From the NCBI RefSeq assembly GCF_030580995.1, contig NZ_JAUQSZ010000008.1, positions 124,001-188,000 of the forward strand: 64,000 bases of DNA, in the 5' to 3' direction. A model generated the notes under the pieces. It saw only the letters and a list, made by a program, of their open reading frames with translations, searched no databases and had not been told where the DNA came from. Positions 11,182 through 18,349 of the stretch are shown piece after piece. The stretch is from Sphingomonas immobilis. GTDB taxonomy: Bacteria > Pseudomonadota > Alphaproteobacteria > Sphingomonadales > Sphingomonadaceae. The translations under genes were made by a program, and so were the position numbers. Numbering within the stretch: the first letter of the stretch is position 1; every line of letters begins with the position of its first letter.

Positions 11182-13650
11182 CTAGAATTTCACCGCGACC
11201 TTGCCGTAATAATAGCCGCCGTTGATCCCGAATGCCGACCAGCTGTCGGTCGTCGCCACGCCGTTGCCGCCCGCCGCGATCCCCGCCGCATAGGTGACCG
11301 GATCGACGTTGCTGGGGAAGGTGTTGAACAGGTTCGTCGCGCCCACTGACACGCCCAGGTTGCGGGTGATGTCGTAGTGGATGTCGAGATCGACGATCAC
11401 CTTCGCCGCCAGCACGTTCTCGATGTAGTTGCTGGTGCTGCCGCCATCGACCCACACCGACGACGCGCCGTAGAGCGTGCCGCGCAGATCGATCGCCCAG
11501 CCGTTCTTGCGGAACAGGCCGTCGAGCGACACCTTCGCGCGCGGTGCCGACGTTTCCAGATACGAAATGGCGTTGCGATCGAGATAGGCCTGGCCCGAGG
11601 CCGCGATCTGCGGCGACGGCGTGTAGACCTTCGTCAGCTTGGTCTCGTTGTAGTTGCCGGTCAGCGTCAGATCGAGCGACGCGCCGTCGAACGGCACATT
11701 GTAGCTGACGACCAGTTCCGCGCCGCGCGTGCGGCTCTCCGCCCCGTTGACGAAGGTGGTGATGCTGGTCGAGGCGACGGTGCTGTCGAGCGTGTTGCCG
11801 TTGGCGATGATCGCGTCCGTCACCGCCTGCGAGCGCGTGACGCGCACGCCGCCGATGGTCTGCAGGCCGAAGATGCTGCCGGTACTGACGATCCGGTCGC
11901 GCAGTTCGATCTGGTAGAGATCGAGCGTCGCGCTCAGCCGTGGCGCGGGCTTCACCGCGATGCCGAAGCTGAGGTTGGTGGAGTATTCGGGCTTGAGGCC
12001 GGTGAAGCCCAATAGCCGCGCCGCCGCGCTGTTGGCGGGCAGGTTCACGCCCGCCGATGTCGGGCTCACCTTGGTGGCGGAATAATATTGCTCGGCCAGC
12101 GTCGGCGCGCGGAAGCCCGTGCTGACCGTGCCGCGCAGCGCGAAGCCCGGCGTGAAATCGTAGCGCGCGGTGATCTTGCCGACCTGCGTGTTGCCGAAGT
12201 CGGTGAAATGTTCGAACCGCCCCGCGACATCGACCTGGAGTTTCTCGACCGGCTTCACCGCGAGATCGACATAGGCGGCGAGATTGCCGCGCCAATGCGT
12301 CCCCGCGTCGGTCAGCGCAAAGCCGGGATAGGCCTGCGCCCCGGTCTTGTAGATTGCCGCCGGCTCGCCTGCGCGGATGCCGTAGCTCTCGCGCCGGAAT
12401 TCGCCGCCGAACGCGATGTTGAGCGGCCCCGCCAGCCCGACCTCGAGCTCTCGGTTGATGTCGAGCGTCGTGCTCCACTGGCTGCCGGTGAAATCGCCGA
12501 TGCGGAACGCGGTCGGGCTGGTGCCGGTATCGGCGACGAGCGAGGTGTTGACCGAGTTGAACATCCGCATGTGATTGATGTTCTTGCCGTAAGTCGAGGC
12601 GAGATCCCAGTGCCACGCGCCCACGTCGCCGCGCACGCCGCCGGTGAAGGACAGATCGTCCTCGCCGTCGGTCAGCACCGGGCTGAAACCCTGCGGCCAG
12701 ATGCTCGGCGCGATGTTGGGGAAGCGATAGTTCTGGCGCGACTGGCCGAAGCGGTGGCCGTAGCTGCCGAACGAATAGAGCTCCACCCCGCCGAGATCGA
12801 TACCGGCGTTGTAGCTCAGCACCGTGATCTCGTACTTGGCGTCGCCGTAGATGTTGTTCAGCCGGGGATAGCCCGGAATCAGCGGCAGCGCGGGGTTGGC
12901 GCGGTTGGCGGCGGAGAAGAAGCGCTGATCGGCAACGCCCCGGTCGCTATAGTCGTGATAGCGATGCTCGGCGGTCAGATTGACGTAGGCGGTGTCCGAT
13001 CCGAAGCCGATATTGGCCGCCCCCGCCGCCGTCTCGCCGTCGCCGGCACCGTAGGCCCCGCCGGTCGCGGTGACGATGCCGCCATGATGCGCGTCCTTGA
13101 GGATGATGTTGATGACGCCCGCGATCGCATCCGTCCCGTATTGCGCGGCGGCGCCGTCGGTCAGCACCTCGACATGATCGATCGAGGCGGTCGGGATGAA
13201 GCTCAGGTCCGCCGCCGCCGCGCCGACATAGCCGCCGGTCGCGCTGACGGTGAGATTGGAGGAGCCGTGGCGGCGCTTGCCGTTGACGAGGATCAGCGTG
13301 TGATTGGCGCTGAGGCCGCGCAGGCGCGCGGTCAGCTTGAGGTTGCTGGCGTCGCCGCCGAAGGCCTGCGCGTTGAACGAGGGCACCAACTGATTAAGCG
13401 CCTGCGCGAGATCGGGCTTTCCGGCGCGCAGGATGCTGCCGCTGTCGATCAGCTCGATCGGCGCGGCGCTGTCCGCCGCGCGGATGCCGGTGACGCGCGT
13501 GCCGGTGACGATGACGTCGGCCTCGGTCGGCGCGTCGGCGTCGGCCGAGGATGCGGGCGCGTCGGGTGCGGGCTCGGCGGCAGCGAAAGCGGGTGCTGCG
13601 AACGCGACCGAGGCAAGCAGAGCGGCGCGCAGAATGTCACGAAAAACCAT
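11182..13650 (-). CDS. TonB-dependent receptor
   Basis: Outer-membrane TonB-dependent transporter of 822 residues. A signal peptide (MVFRDILRAALLASVAFAAP, cleavage near AFAAAEP) precedes the plug, which contains DVIVTGTRVTG, the LDQ/LAQALNQLVPSFN block, LVNGKRRH and VLTDGAAAQYGTDAIAGVIN. The barrel ends VAVKF with a terminal Phe. The plug is of the type frequent in Xanthomonas and sphingomonad receptors for plant-derived or other organic substrates, but no substrate can be named. It is transcribed divergently from the periplasmic redox cluster at 13970-18222. Confidence 0.93.
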   Translation of the reverse strand: MVFRDILRAALLASVAFAAPAFAAAEPAPDAPASSADADAPTEADVIVTGTRVTGIRAADSAAPIELIDSGSILRAGKPDLAQALNQLVPSFNAQAFGGDASNLKLTARLRGLSANHTLILVNGKRRHGSSNLTVSATGGYVGAAAADLSFIPTASIDHVEVLTDGAAAQYGTDAIAGVINIILKDAHHGGIVTATGGAYGAGDGETAAGAANIGFGSDTAYVNLTAEHRYHDYSDRGVADQRFFSAANRANPALPLIPGYPRLNNIYGDAKYEITVLSYNAGIDLGGVELYSFGSYGHRFGQSRQNYRFPNIAPSIWPQGFSPVLTDGEDDLSFTGGVRGDVGAWHWDLASTYGKNINHMRMFNSVNTSLVADTGTSPTAFRIGDFTGSQWSTTLDINRELEVGLAGPLNIAFGGEFRRESYGIRAGEPAAIYKTGAQAYPGFALTDAGTHWRGNLAAYVDLAVKPVEKLQVDVAGRFEHFTDFGNTQVGKITARYDFTPGFALRGTVSTGFRAPTLAEQYYSATKVSPTSAGVNLPANSAAARLLGFTGLKPEYSTNLSFGIAVKPAPRLSATLDLYQIELRDRIVSTGSIFGLQTIGGVRVTRSQAVTDAIIANGNTLDSTVASTSITTFVNGAESRTRGAELVVSYNVPFDGASLDLTLTGNYNETKLTKVYTPSPQIAASGQAYLDRNAISYLETSAPRAKVSLDGLFRKNGWAIDLRGTLYGASSVWVDGGSTSNYIENVLAAKVIVDLDIHYDITRNLGVSVGATNLFNTFPSNVDPVTYAAGIAAGGNGVATTDSWSAFGINGGYYYGKVAVKF

Positions 13651-13969
13651 CTATTCCCCCTGTGTGATCATGCAGACGCGGCCAATCGGATCGGCGCATT
13701 GTTCTTGTCTGCGGAGGAAGGACTATCGGGCCGCCGAGATCAGCGGATATTGTTTGTCGTCATCTCTTTATGACGAGGATTGATGCTATGAGCATTGATC
13801 ATCGTCGCATCTTGCCCGCCGTGACGGATGTTCGCGCGGGGCATGAGTTTTGCTGAACTGTATCGCCGATATTGGCACTTATCAGTTTTCGAAATGATCC
13901 CGCGATAGAAATTCATTGGTCGCGACCACGTTTGGCGATGCAATCCCCATCGGACAGGTGGAGATTCAA
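13651..13969. promoter_or_regulatory. Divergent intergenic region between TonB receptor and redox cluster
   Basis: 319 bases, lower in GC than the flanks, that must hold promoters for both divergent units. It contains an inverted repeat CGTCAT-CTCTTT-ATGACG (13758-13775) and a short ATGCT-ATG-AGCAT palindrome (13783-13795), both plausible operator half-sites. An open frame of 67 codons on the minus strand (13740-13943) has no support as a gene. Confidence 0.45.
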
Positions 13970-14476
13970 ATGCGTATCAAGGAACGACGATCCTCGTGGT
14001 TTGCGGGGCTCGGACTGGCGGCCCTCGCGCTGCAGGGACCGGCGAGTGCCCAGGGCCCGGCGGGCGACACCGTATCGTGGACCGCGACCGCATCGCCCGC
14101 GAAAGCCGGAGGCCGCGTGTCGATCACGCTCACCGGCACCGTGCGCGCCGGGTGGCACGTCTATGCGTTGAAGCAGTTGCAGAGCGGCCCGACGCCGCTG
14201 CGCGTCACGCTCGACGCCAATGATGTCGCCGAGGTCGCCGGCGCTCCGACGGGCAGCAAGCCGGTGGTCGCGCACGACCCCGCCTTCGGCTTCGACACGC
14301 CCTATTATACCGGCAACTTCAGCATCACCATTCCTGCGAAGCTCAATGCCAAGGCGGCGGGCGGGCGGCAGTCAGTCCCCGTCAGCGTGCGTTTCCAGAC
14401 GTGCAACGGCGCGACCTGCCAGCCGCCCAGGACGGTGAAGATCGCCGCCCCGGTCCAGATCGGCGCGGGCACCTGA
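13970..14476 (+). CDS. Periplasmic DsbD-alpha-like (N-terminal domain) protein
   Basis: 168 residues: a signal peptide (cleavage near GPASAQG), then an immunoglobulin-like domain matching the N-terminal 'DsbD-alpha' domain of the thiol-disulfide interchange protein DsbD. Visible features are GWHVYALKQL, FDTPYYTGNF and a CNGATCQPP motif holding the two cysteines that shuttle electrons in DsbD-alpha (C-x4-C). The membrane and thioredoxin domains of full DsbD are absent, so it would need a partner, perhaps the TlpA-like protein two genes downstream. The ATG at 13970 follows GGTGGAG; upstream in-frame codons would not encode a signal peptide start. Confidence 0.82.
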   Translation: MRIKERRSSWFAGLGLAALALQGPASAQGPAGDTVSWTATASPAKAGGRVSITLTGTVRAGWHVYALKQLQSGPTPLRVTLDANDVAEVAGAPTGSKPVVAHDPAFGFDTPYYTGNFSITIPAKLNAKAAGGRQSVPVSVRFQTCNGATCQPPRTVKIAAPVQIGAGT

Positions 14477-14477
14477 C

Positions 14478-15899
14478 ATGCGGGCGCGGCGTTTCCCGAT
14501 CTATGCTTCCGCCGCTGCGCTCTCGCTCACGGCGGTGGGCGGGCTGATAAGCCATGTCGCGCTGGCCGCGCGCGCGCAGATCGCGGTGCGCAACCAGGGC
14601 TATGTCCCGTACAGCGACGCGCCGATCAACTACCGCACCGCCGCGCTCACCGACCCGGTCGCGCTGCTGCAGAAGCGGCTCGACGCGGGCAAGGCGAAGC
14701 TCACCTTCGATCCAGCCACCGGCTATCTGAAATCGGTGCTGAAGGCGCTCGACGTGCCGGTCGATTCCCAGACTTTGGTCTTTTCCAAGACCAGCTTCCA
14801 GTTCACCAAGATCTCCGCCGATCACCCGCGCGCCCTCTACTACAACGACGACGTCTATGTCGGCTCGGTGCATCAGGGGAAAACGGTCGAGTTGATCTCG
14901 TTCGATCCGATGCAGGGCGCGATCTTCTATCTGCTCGACGACGTGAAGGCGGAAAGGCCCGTCTTCCAGCGGGCGGAGCTCGACTGCACGCAATGCCATA
15001 TCGCCTCGGGCACGCGCGGCGTGCCGGGGGTGCTGCTGCGCTCGGTCTATCCCTCGCAGACCGGCAACCTCACGCCGCGCACGCCGCAGTATATCACCGA
15101 CCAGAAGAGCCCGCTCAACGAGCGTTGGGGCGGCTGGTACGTCACCGGCGCGCTTTCGAAGAGCACGATGGCGAACAAGGCGGTGACGGGCGCGCCGCTC
15201 GATTCTGCCGCGCAGGCCGCACGCGCCGCGCCGCCTTTGGGGCCGATCGAAAAGCCGTTCGACGCCGCCGCCTTCCTGCTGCCGACCAGCGATGAGGTCG
15301 CGCTGCTCGTGCTCGGCCACCAGTCGCAAATGCACAACCTCATCACGCTGACCAATTACCAGACGCGCCTCGCGCTCTACGCGCTCGACCCGAAGAAGCC
15401 GGATGCGACGCCCGCGCTGGACACGTTGCCCGAGCCGACGCAGGACCAGATCAAGCGCCCCGCCGAACAGTTGCTGCGTTACCTGCTGTTCGCGGGGGAA
15501 ACTCCGCTCGGCGGGCAGGATGCGAAACAGGCGATCGCCAGTTCCGCCTTCGCGCGCGGCTTCGCGGCGCAGGGCCTGCGCGATTCGAAGAAGCGCTCGC
15601 TGCGCGACTTCGACCTGCATGACCGCATCTTCCGCTATCCATGCAGCTATCTGATCTATTCCTCGGCATTCGACGCGATCCCGGAGCCCGCCAAGGGCTA
15701 TGTCTACCACCGGCTGTTGCAGGTGCTGACGGGGCAGGACCGCAGCGCGGATTTCGCCACCCTCTCCGATCCCGACCGCCAGGCGATCCTGTCGATCCTG
15801 ATCGAGACCAAGCCCGGCCTGCCCGCCGAATGGCGCCGCTATGCCGAGGCCAATCACCTGCGGATCGCCGCCAATCCCCGACGCCCCAGGATCTCGTGA
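14478..15899 (+). CDS. Periplasmic mono-c-heme protein of unknown function
   Basis: 473 residues with an N-terminal membrane anchor or signal (residues 8-31). A single c-type heme motif CTQCH lies at residues 170-174, followed by GTRGVPGVLLRSVYPS and a highly characteristic SPLNERWGGWYVTG. That heme-plus-GWYVTG arrangement is familiar from large cytochrome-like proteins of Planctomycetes and Acidobacteria with no assigned activity. The C-terminal half is helical and contains an HDRIFRYPCSYLIYS block. It begins one base after the preceding stop, so the two are translationally linked. The role is unknown; a periplasmic electron-transfer or oxidase role is inferred from heme and context. Confidence 0.7.
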   Translation: MRARRFPIYASAAALSLTAVGGLISHVALAARAQIAVRNQGYVPYSDAPINYRTAALTDPVALLQKRLDAGKAKLTFDPATGYLKSVLKALDVPVDSQTLVFSKTSFQFTKISADHPRALYYNDDVYVGSVHQGKTVELISFDPMQGAIFYLLDDVKAERPVFQRAELDCTQCHIASGTRGVPGVLLRSVYPSQTGNLTPRTPQYITDQKSPLNERWGGWYVTGALSKSTMANKAVTGAPLDSAAQAARAAPPLGPIEKPFDAAAFLLPTSDEVALLVLGHQSQMHNLITLTNYQTRLALYALDPKKPDATPALDTLPEPTQDQIKRPAEQLLRYLLFAGETPLGGQDAKQAIASSAFARGFAAQGLRDSKKRSLRDFDLHDRIFRYPCSYLIYSSAFDAIPEPAKGYVYHRLLQVLTGQDRSADFATLSDPDRQAILSILIETKPGLPAEWRRYAEANHLRIAANPRRPRIS

Positions 15900-15935
15900 C
15901 TGCGTAAGCGCCCCACCCGAACGATGGAGACGAAT

Positions 15936-17303
15936 ATGAAGACCTTGCTGAAAACCACCGCCCTCGCCTCGCTGCTGCTCGGCAGCAGCGCCGTGCTCGC
16001 CGCCGAGGGCAACGGCGGTACGACCACCGCCGCTACCACGACCAGCCCGGTCGCCGGCCGCTGGGACGCCGTGCTGTCGCGCGGCGGCGTCGACATCCCC
16101 TTCCGTCTCGACATCAAGGGCCAGGGCAACGCGCTGCAGGGCGTGTTCTACGATGGTTTCCAGCCCTATGACGGCACGACCAGCGCCACGTTCGAAAACG
16201 GCAAGCTGACGCTGAACGTCGAACATTACCTGACCACCATCAGCGCCGACCTGAAGGACGGCACGCTGACCGGCACCGCGATCGCGCAGAACCGCGAGTC
16301 GACCGCGCCCTACACCTTCCGCGCGGTGCGCCACGTCGAAGCGCCCGCGCCTGCGGTGAACGCGCCGTCGATCGCGGGCACCTGGATCATCCCGCTCGCC
16401 GAGCCGTCGTCGAAGGGCGAGAAGGCGTTCCGCTTCGTGGCGCAGCAGCGCGGCGGCGAAGTCGCCGGCGCGATCCTGCGCATCGACGGCGACACGGGCT
16501 CCTACACCGGCAATTTCAAGGACGGTAAATGGACGCTCAGCCATTTCGACGGCGGCCGCCCCGGCGTGATCGTCGTTACGCCGACCGCACAGGGCACGCT
16601 CGAAATCCAGCAGCAGGTCAGCCGCCCCGCCAAGGCGACCGCCAGCGAATATGGCAACGACGCGACGCCCGACGGCCGCTACGCCCCGACGCTGACGGCG
16701 TACCGCAAGGACGTGGCAAAGGCGAAGGGCCTGCCCGAACCCGACGATTTCCTGACGCATACCACCGTCAACGACCCCAACGAGGTCTTCAAGTTCAGCT
16801 TCCCGGATGCGAACGGCAAGCTCGTCTCGAACGAAGACCCGGACTTCAAGGGCAAGGTGATCGTCGCGGTCGTCACCGGCACGTGGTGCCCGAACTGCCA
16901 CGACGAGGCGCAGTATCTCGTCAAGCTCGACAAGAAGTATCGCGCGCAGGGCCTGCGCATCGTGGCGCTCAACTTCGAGGAGCCCGAGCAGCAGGAGACG
17001 CTGAAGCGCCAGAAGGCCTTCATCAAGCAGTACGGCGTCGAATATCCCTACCTCCTCGCCGGATCGCCCGCCCAGATGTGGGAGAAGGTGCCGCAACTCA
17101 ACCACCTCGATACCTGGCCCGCGACGGTGTTCATCGGCCGCGACGGCAAGGTGAAGGCGGTCCATTCGGGCTTCGCGTCGCCCGCCAGCGGCGAGTTCCA
17201 CACGCAGCTCGAGGCGGATTTCACCTCGCGCATCGAGAAGCTGCTCGCGGAAAAGCCGGTCGTCGCCGCGACCGCGCCTTCGGTGCAGATCGCGCAGAAG
17301 TAA
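15936..17303 (+). CDS. TlpA-like periplasmic thioredoxin with duplicated N-terminal domain
   Basis: 455 residues. A signal peptide (cleavage near VLAAEG) precedes two related beta-rich segments at about 36-135 and 145-235, both starting with G(R/T)W and containing GxYTG or GxLTGTA-like hairpins. A C-terminal AhpC/TlpA thioredoxin fold follows with the redox motif W317-C-P-N-C321. The active site WCPNC differs from the usual WCxPC of TlpA by having proline before asparagine. Family members keep periplasmic cysteines reduced for cytochrome c maturation or metal delivery. The ATG at 15936 is preferred over 15924 because GGAGA is correctly spaced and the signal peptide begins MKTLLK. Confidence 0.78.
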   Translation: MKTLLKTTALASLLLGSSAVLAAEGNGGTTTAATTTSPVAGRWDAVLSRGGVDIPFRLDIKGQGNALQGVFYDGFQPYDGTTSATFENGKLTLNVEHYLTTISADLKDGTLTGTAIAQNRESTAPYTFRAVRHVEAPAPAVNAPSIAGTWIIPLAEPSSKGEKAFRFVAQQRGGEVAGAILRIDGDTGSYTGNFKDGKWTLSHFDGGRPGVIVVTPTAQGTLEIQQQVSRPAKATASEYGNDATPDGRYAPTLTAYRKDVAKAKGLPEPDDFLTHTTVNDPNEVFKFSFPDANGKLVSNEDPDFKGKVIVAVVTGTWCPNCHDEAQYLVKLDKKYRAQGLRIVALNFEEPEQQETLKRQKAFIKQYGVEYPYLLAGSPAQMWEKVPQLNHLDTWPATVFIGRDGKVKAVHSGFASPASGEFHTQLEADFTSRIEKLLAEKPVVAATAPSVQIAQK

Positions 17304-17318
17304 GCGTCTGCCGAAGGG

Positions 17319-17720
17319 ATGCGTAACGGACTGATAACTCTTGGTGTGGCCTCCGCGATCTTCGCGATCGCGGGGGCCGGCGCGCAAGGGGGCGACACCC
17401 GCTCCAAGGGGCAGGTGCTGTTCGAGAATCGCTGCGCACGCTGCCACGGCATCGGTGGCGACGGCGGCGTCGGCCTCGCGCCGCCGCTGCCCGGCGTGAT
17501 CGGCCGCAAGATCGCGAGCCGCGACGACTTTCTCTATTCGGCCGCGCTGAAGGCCAGGACCGGCGCATGGACGCCGGAACTGGTCGACCAGTATCTTGCC
17601 AACCCCCAAGCCTTCGCGCCCGGAGCGGACATGGAAGTCCCCTCCCCCGATCCGGTCGAGCGCCAGGCGATCATCCAGTATCTCACCACCCTGCCCACCA
17701 CCGCGCCGCCGCGTTCCTGA
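17319..17720 (+). CDS. Small class I cytochrome c
   Basis: 133 residues with a signal peptide (residues 1-22). The heme-binding motif is C39-A-R-C42-H43 within VLFENRCARCHGIGGDGG. The likely sixth ligand is Met105 in GADMEVP, and a C-terminal helix reads IIQYLTTL. This layout is that of small soluble monoheme electron carriers. It is 15 bases downstream of the TlpA-like gene and 31 bases upstream of the cytochrome c' gene, so all five genes from 13970 form one operon. Confidence 0.87.
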   Translation: MRNGLITLGVASAIFAIAGAGAQGGDTRSKGQVLFENRCARCHGIGGDGGVGLAPPLPGVIGRKIASRDDFLYSAALKARTGAWTPELVDQYLANPQAFAPGADMEVPSPDPVERQAIIQYLTTLPTTAPPRS

Positions 17721-17751
17721 CGCGGCGGCGGCACCATTCAGGAGACGTGCC

Positions 17752-18222
17752 TTGACCTACGGAAAACTTCCCGCCGCGCTGATGCTCGGCCTGTTCGCGC
17801 TCGCCGGTAGCGCCACAGCGGCCCCGGCGGGCGATGTCGTCGCGGCGCGACAGGGGCATTACAAGGAGCTCGGCAAGGCCTTCAAGGCGATCAACGAGCA
17901 GATCAAGGCCGCCACGCCCGATCTCGCCGTGATCTCCGCCAACGCGCGCACCGTCACGCAGATCGGCCAGCAGCAGCACCGCGAGAACTGGTTCCCCAAG
18001 GGCACCGAAGCCGGCAAGGGCCTGCAGACCGCCGCCAAGCCGTCGATCTGGACCGCCGCGGCCGACTTCAAGGCCAAGCGTATCGCCTTCGCCAAAGCCA
18101 CAGCAGGCTATGCAGGCATCGCCGCCAAGGGCGATATCGAAGCGATCAAGGCCGCGACCGCCGGCGTGGGCGCGAATTGCAAATCCTGCCACGAGACCTA
18201 CCGCGATCAGAACAAGAGCTGA
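17752..18222 (+). CDS. Cytochrome c' (class II)
   Basis: 156 residues with signal peptide (cleavage near ATAAPAG), a four-helix-bundle pattern and the heme motif C143-K-S-C146-H147 near the C-terminus, which is the hallmark of class II cytochromes c'. Such proteins bind NO or CO at a five-coordinate heme, or act as electron carriers. The helix around QHRENWFPKGTEAG matches the family. Start chosen at TTG 17752 because AGGAGA lies 6 bases upstream and a signal peptide follows directly; the frame extends further upstream but reads as noise overlapping the previous gene. Confidence 0.87.
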   Translation: MTYGKLPAALMLGLFALAGSATAAPAGDVVAARQGHYKELGKAFKAINEQIKAATPDLAVISANARTVTQIGQQQHRENWFPKGTEAGKGLQTAAKPSIWTAAADFKAKRIAFAKATAGYAGIAAKGDIEAIKAATAGVGANCKSCHETYRDQNKS

Positions 18223-18237
18223 CCGGAGATGAAAATG

Positions 18238-18268
18238 TTGCGGCGCACTGACTGTCATTGCGCCGCAA
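18238..18268 (+). terminator. Perfect hairpin after the redox operon
   Basis: A 10-bp perfect inverted repeat (TTGCGGCGCA at 18238-18247, TGCGCCGCAA at 18259-18268) with an 11-base loop, 15 bases after the cytochrome c' stop. It lacks a T-run, so it could be an attenuator or processing site rather than a full terminator; the TonB receptor starts 82 bases further on. Confidence 0.5.
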
Positions 18269-18349
18269 CAGAAGAGTCACGCGATTGGCACGCTCCGGGC
18301 GCAGAGGCGCTCTCGTCCGTAACGGCGGACGATCTCAAAGGGGCTTATC

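Noticed and set aside
13740..13943. 67-codon minus-strand open frame in the divergent intergenic region
   Set aside because: Lies in the lower-GC promoter region with no ribosome binding site or similarity.
14382..17609. Antisense open frame of about 1070 codons opposite the redox operon
   Set aside because: The plus strand holds four proteins with heme, thioredoxin and signal-peptide motifs; the antisense product shows none.
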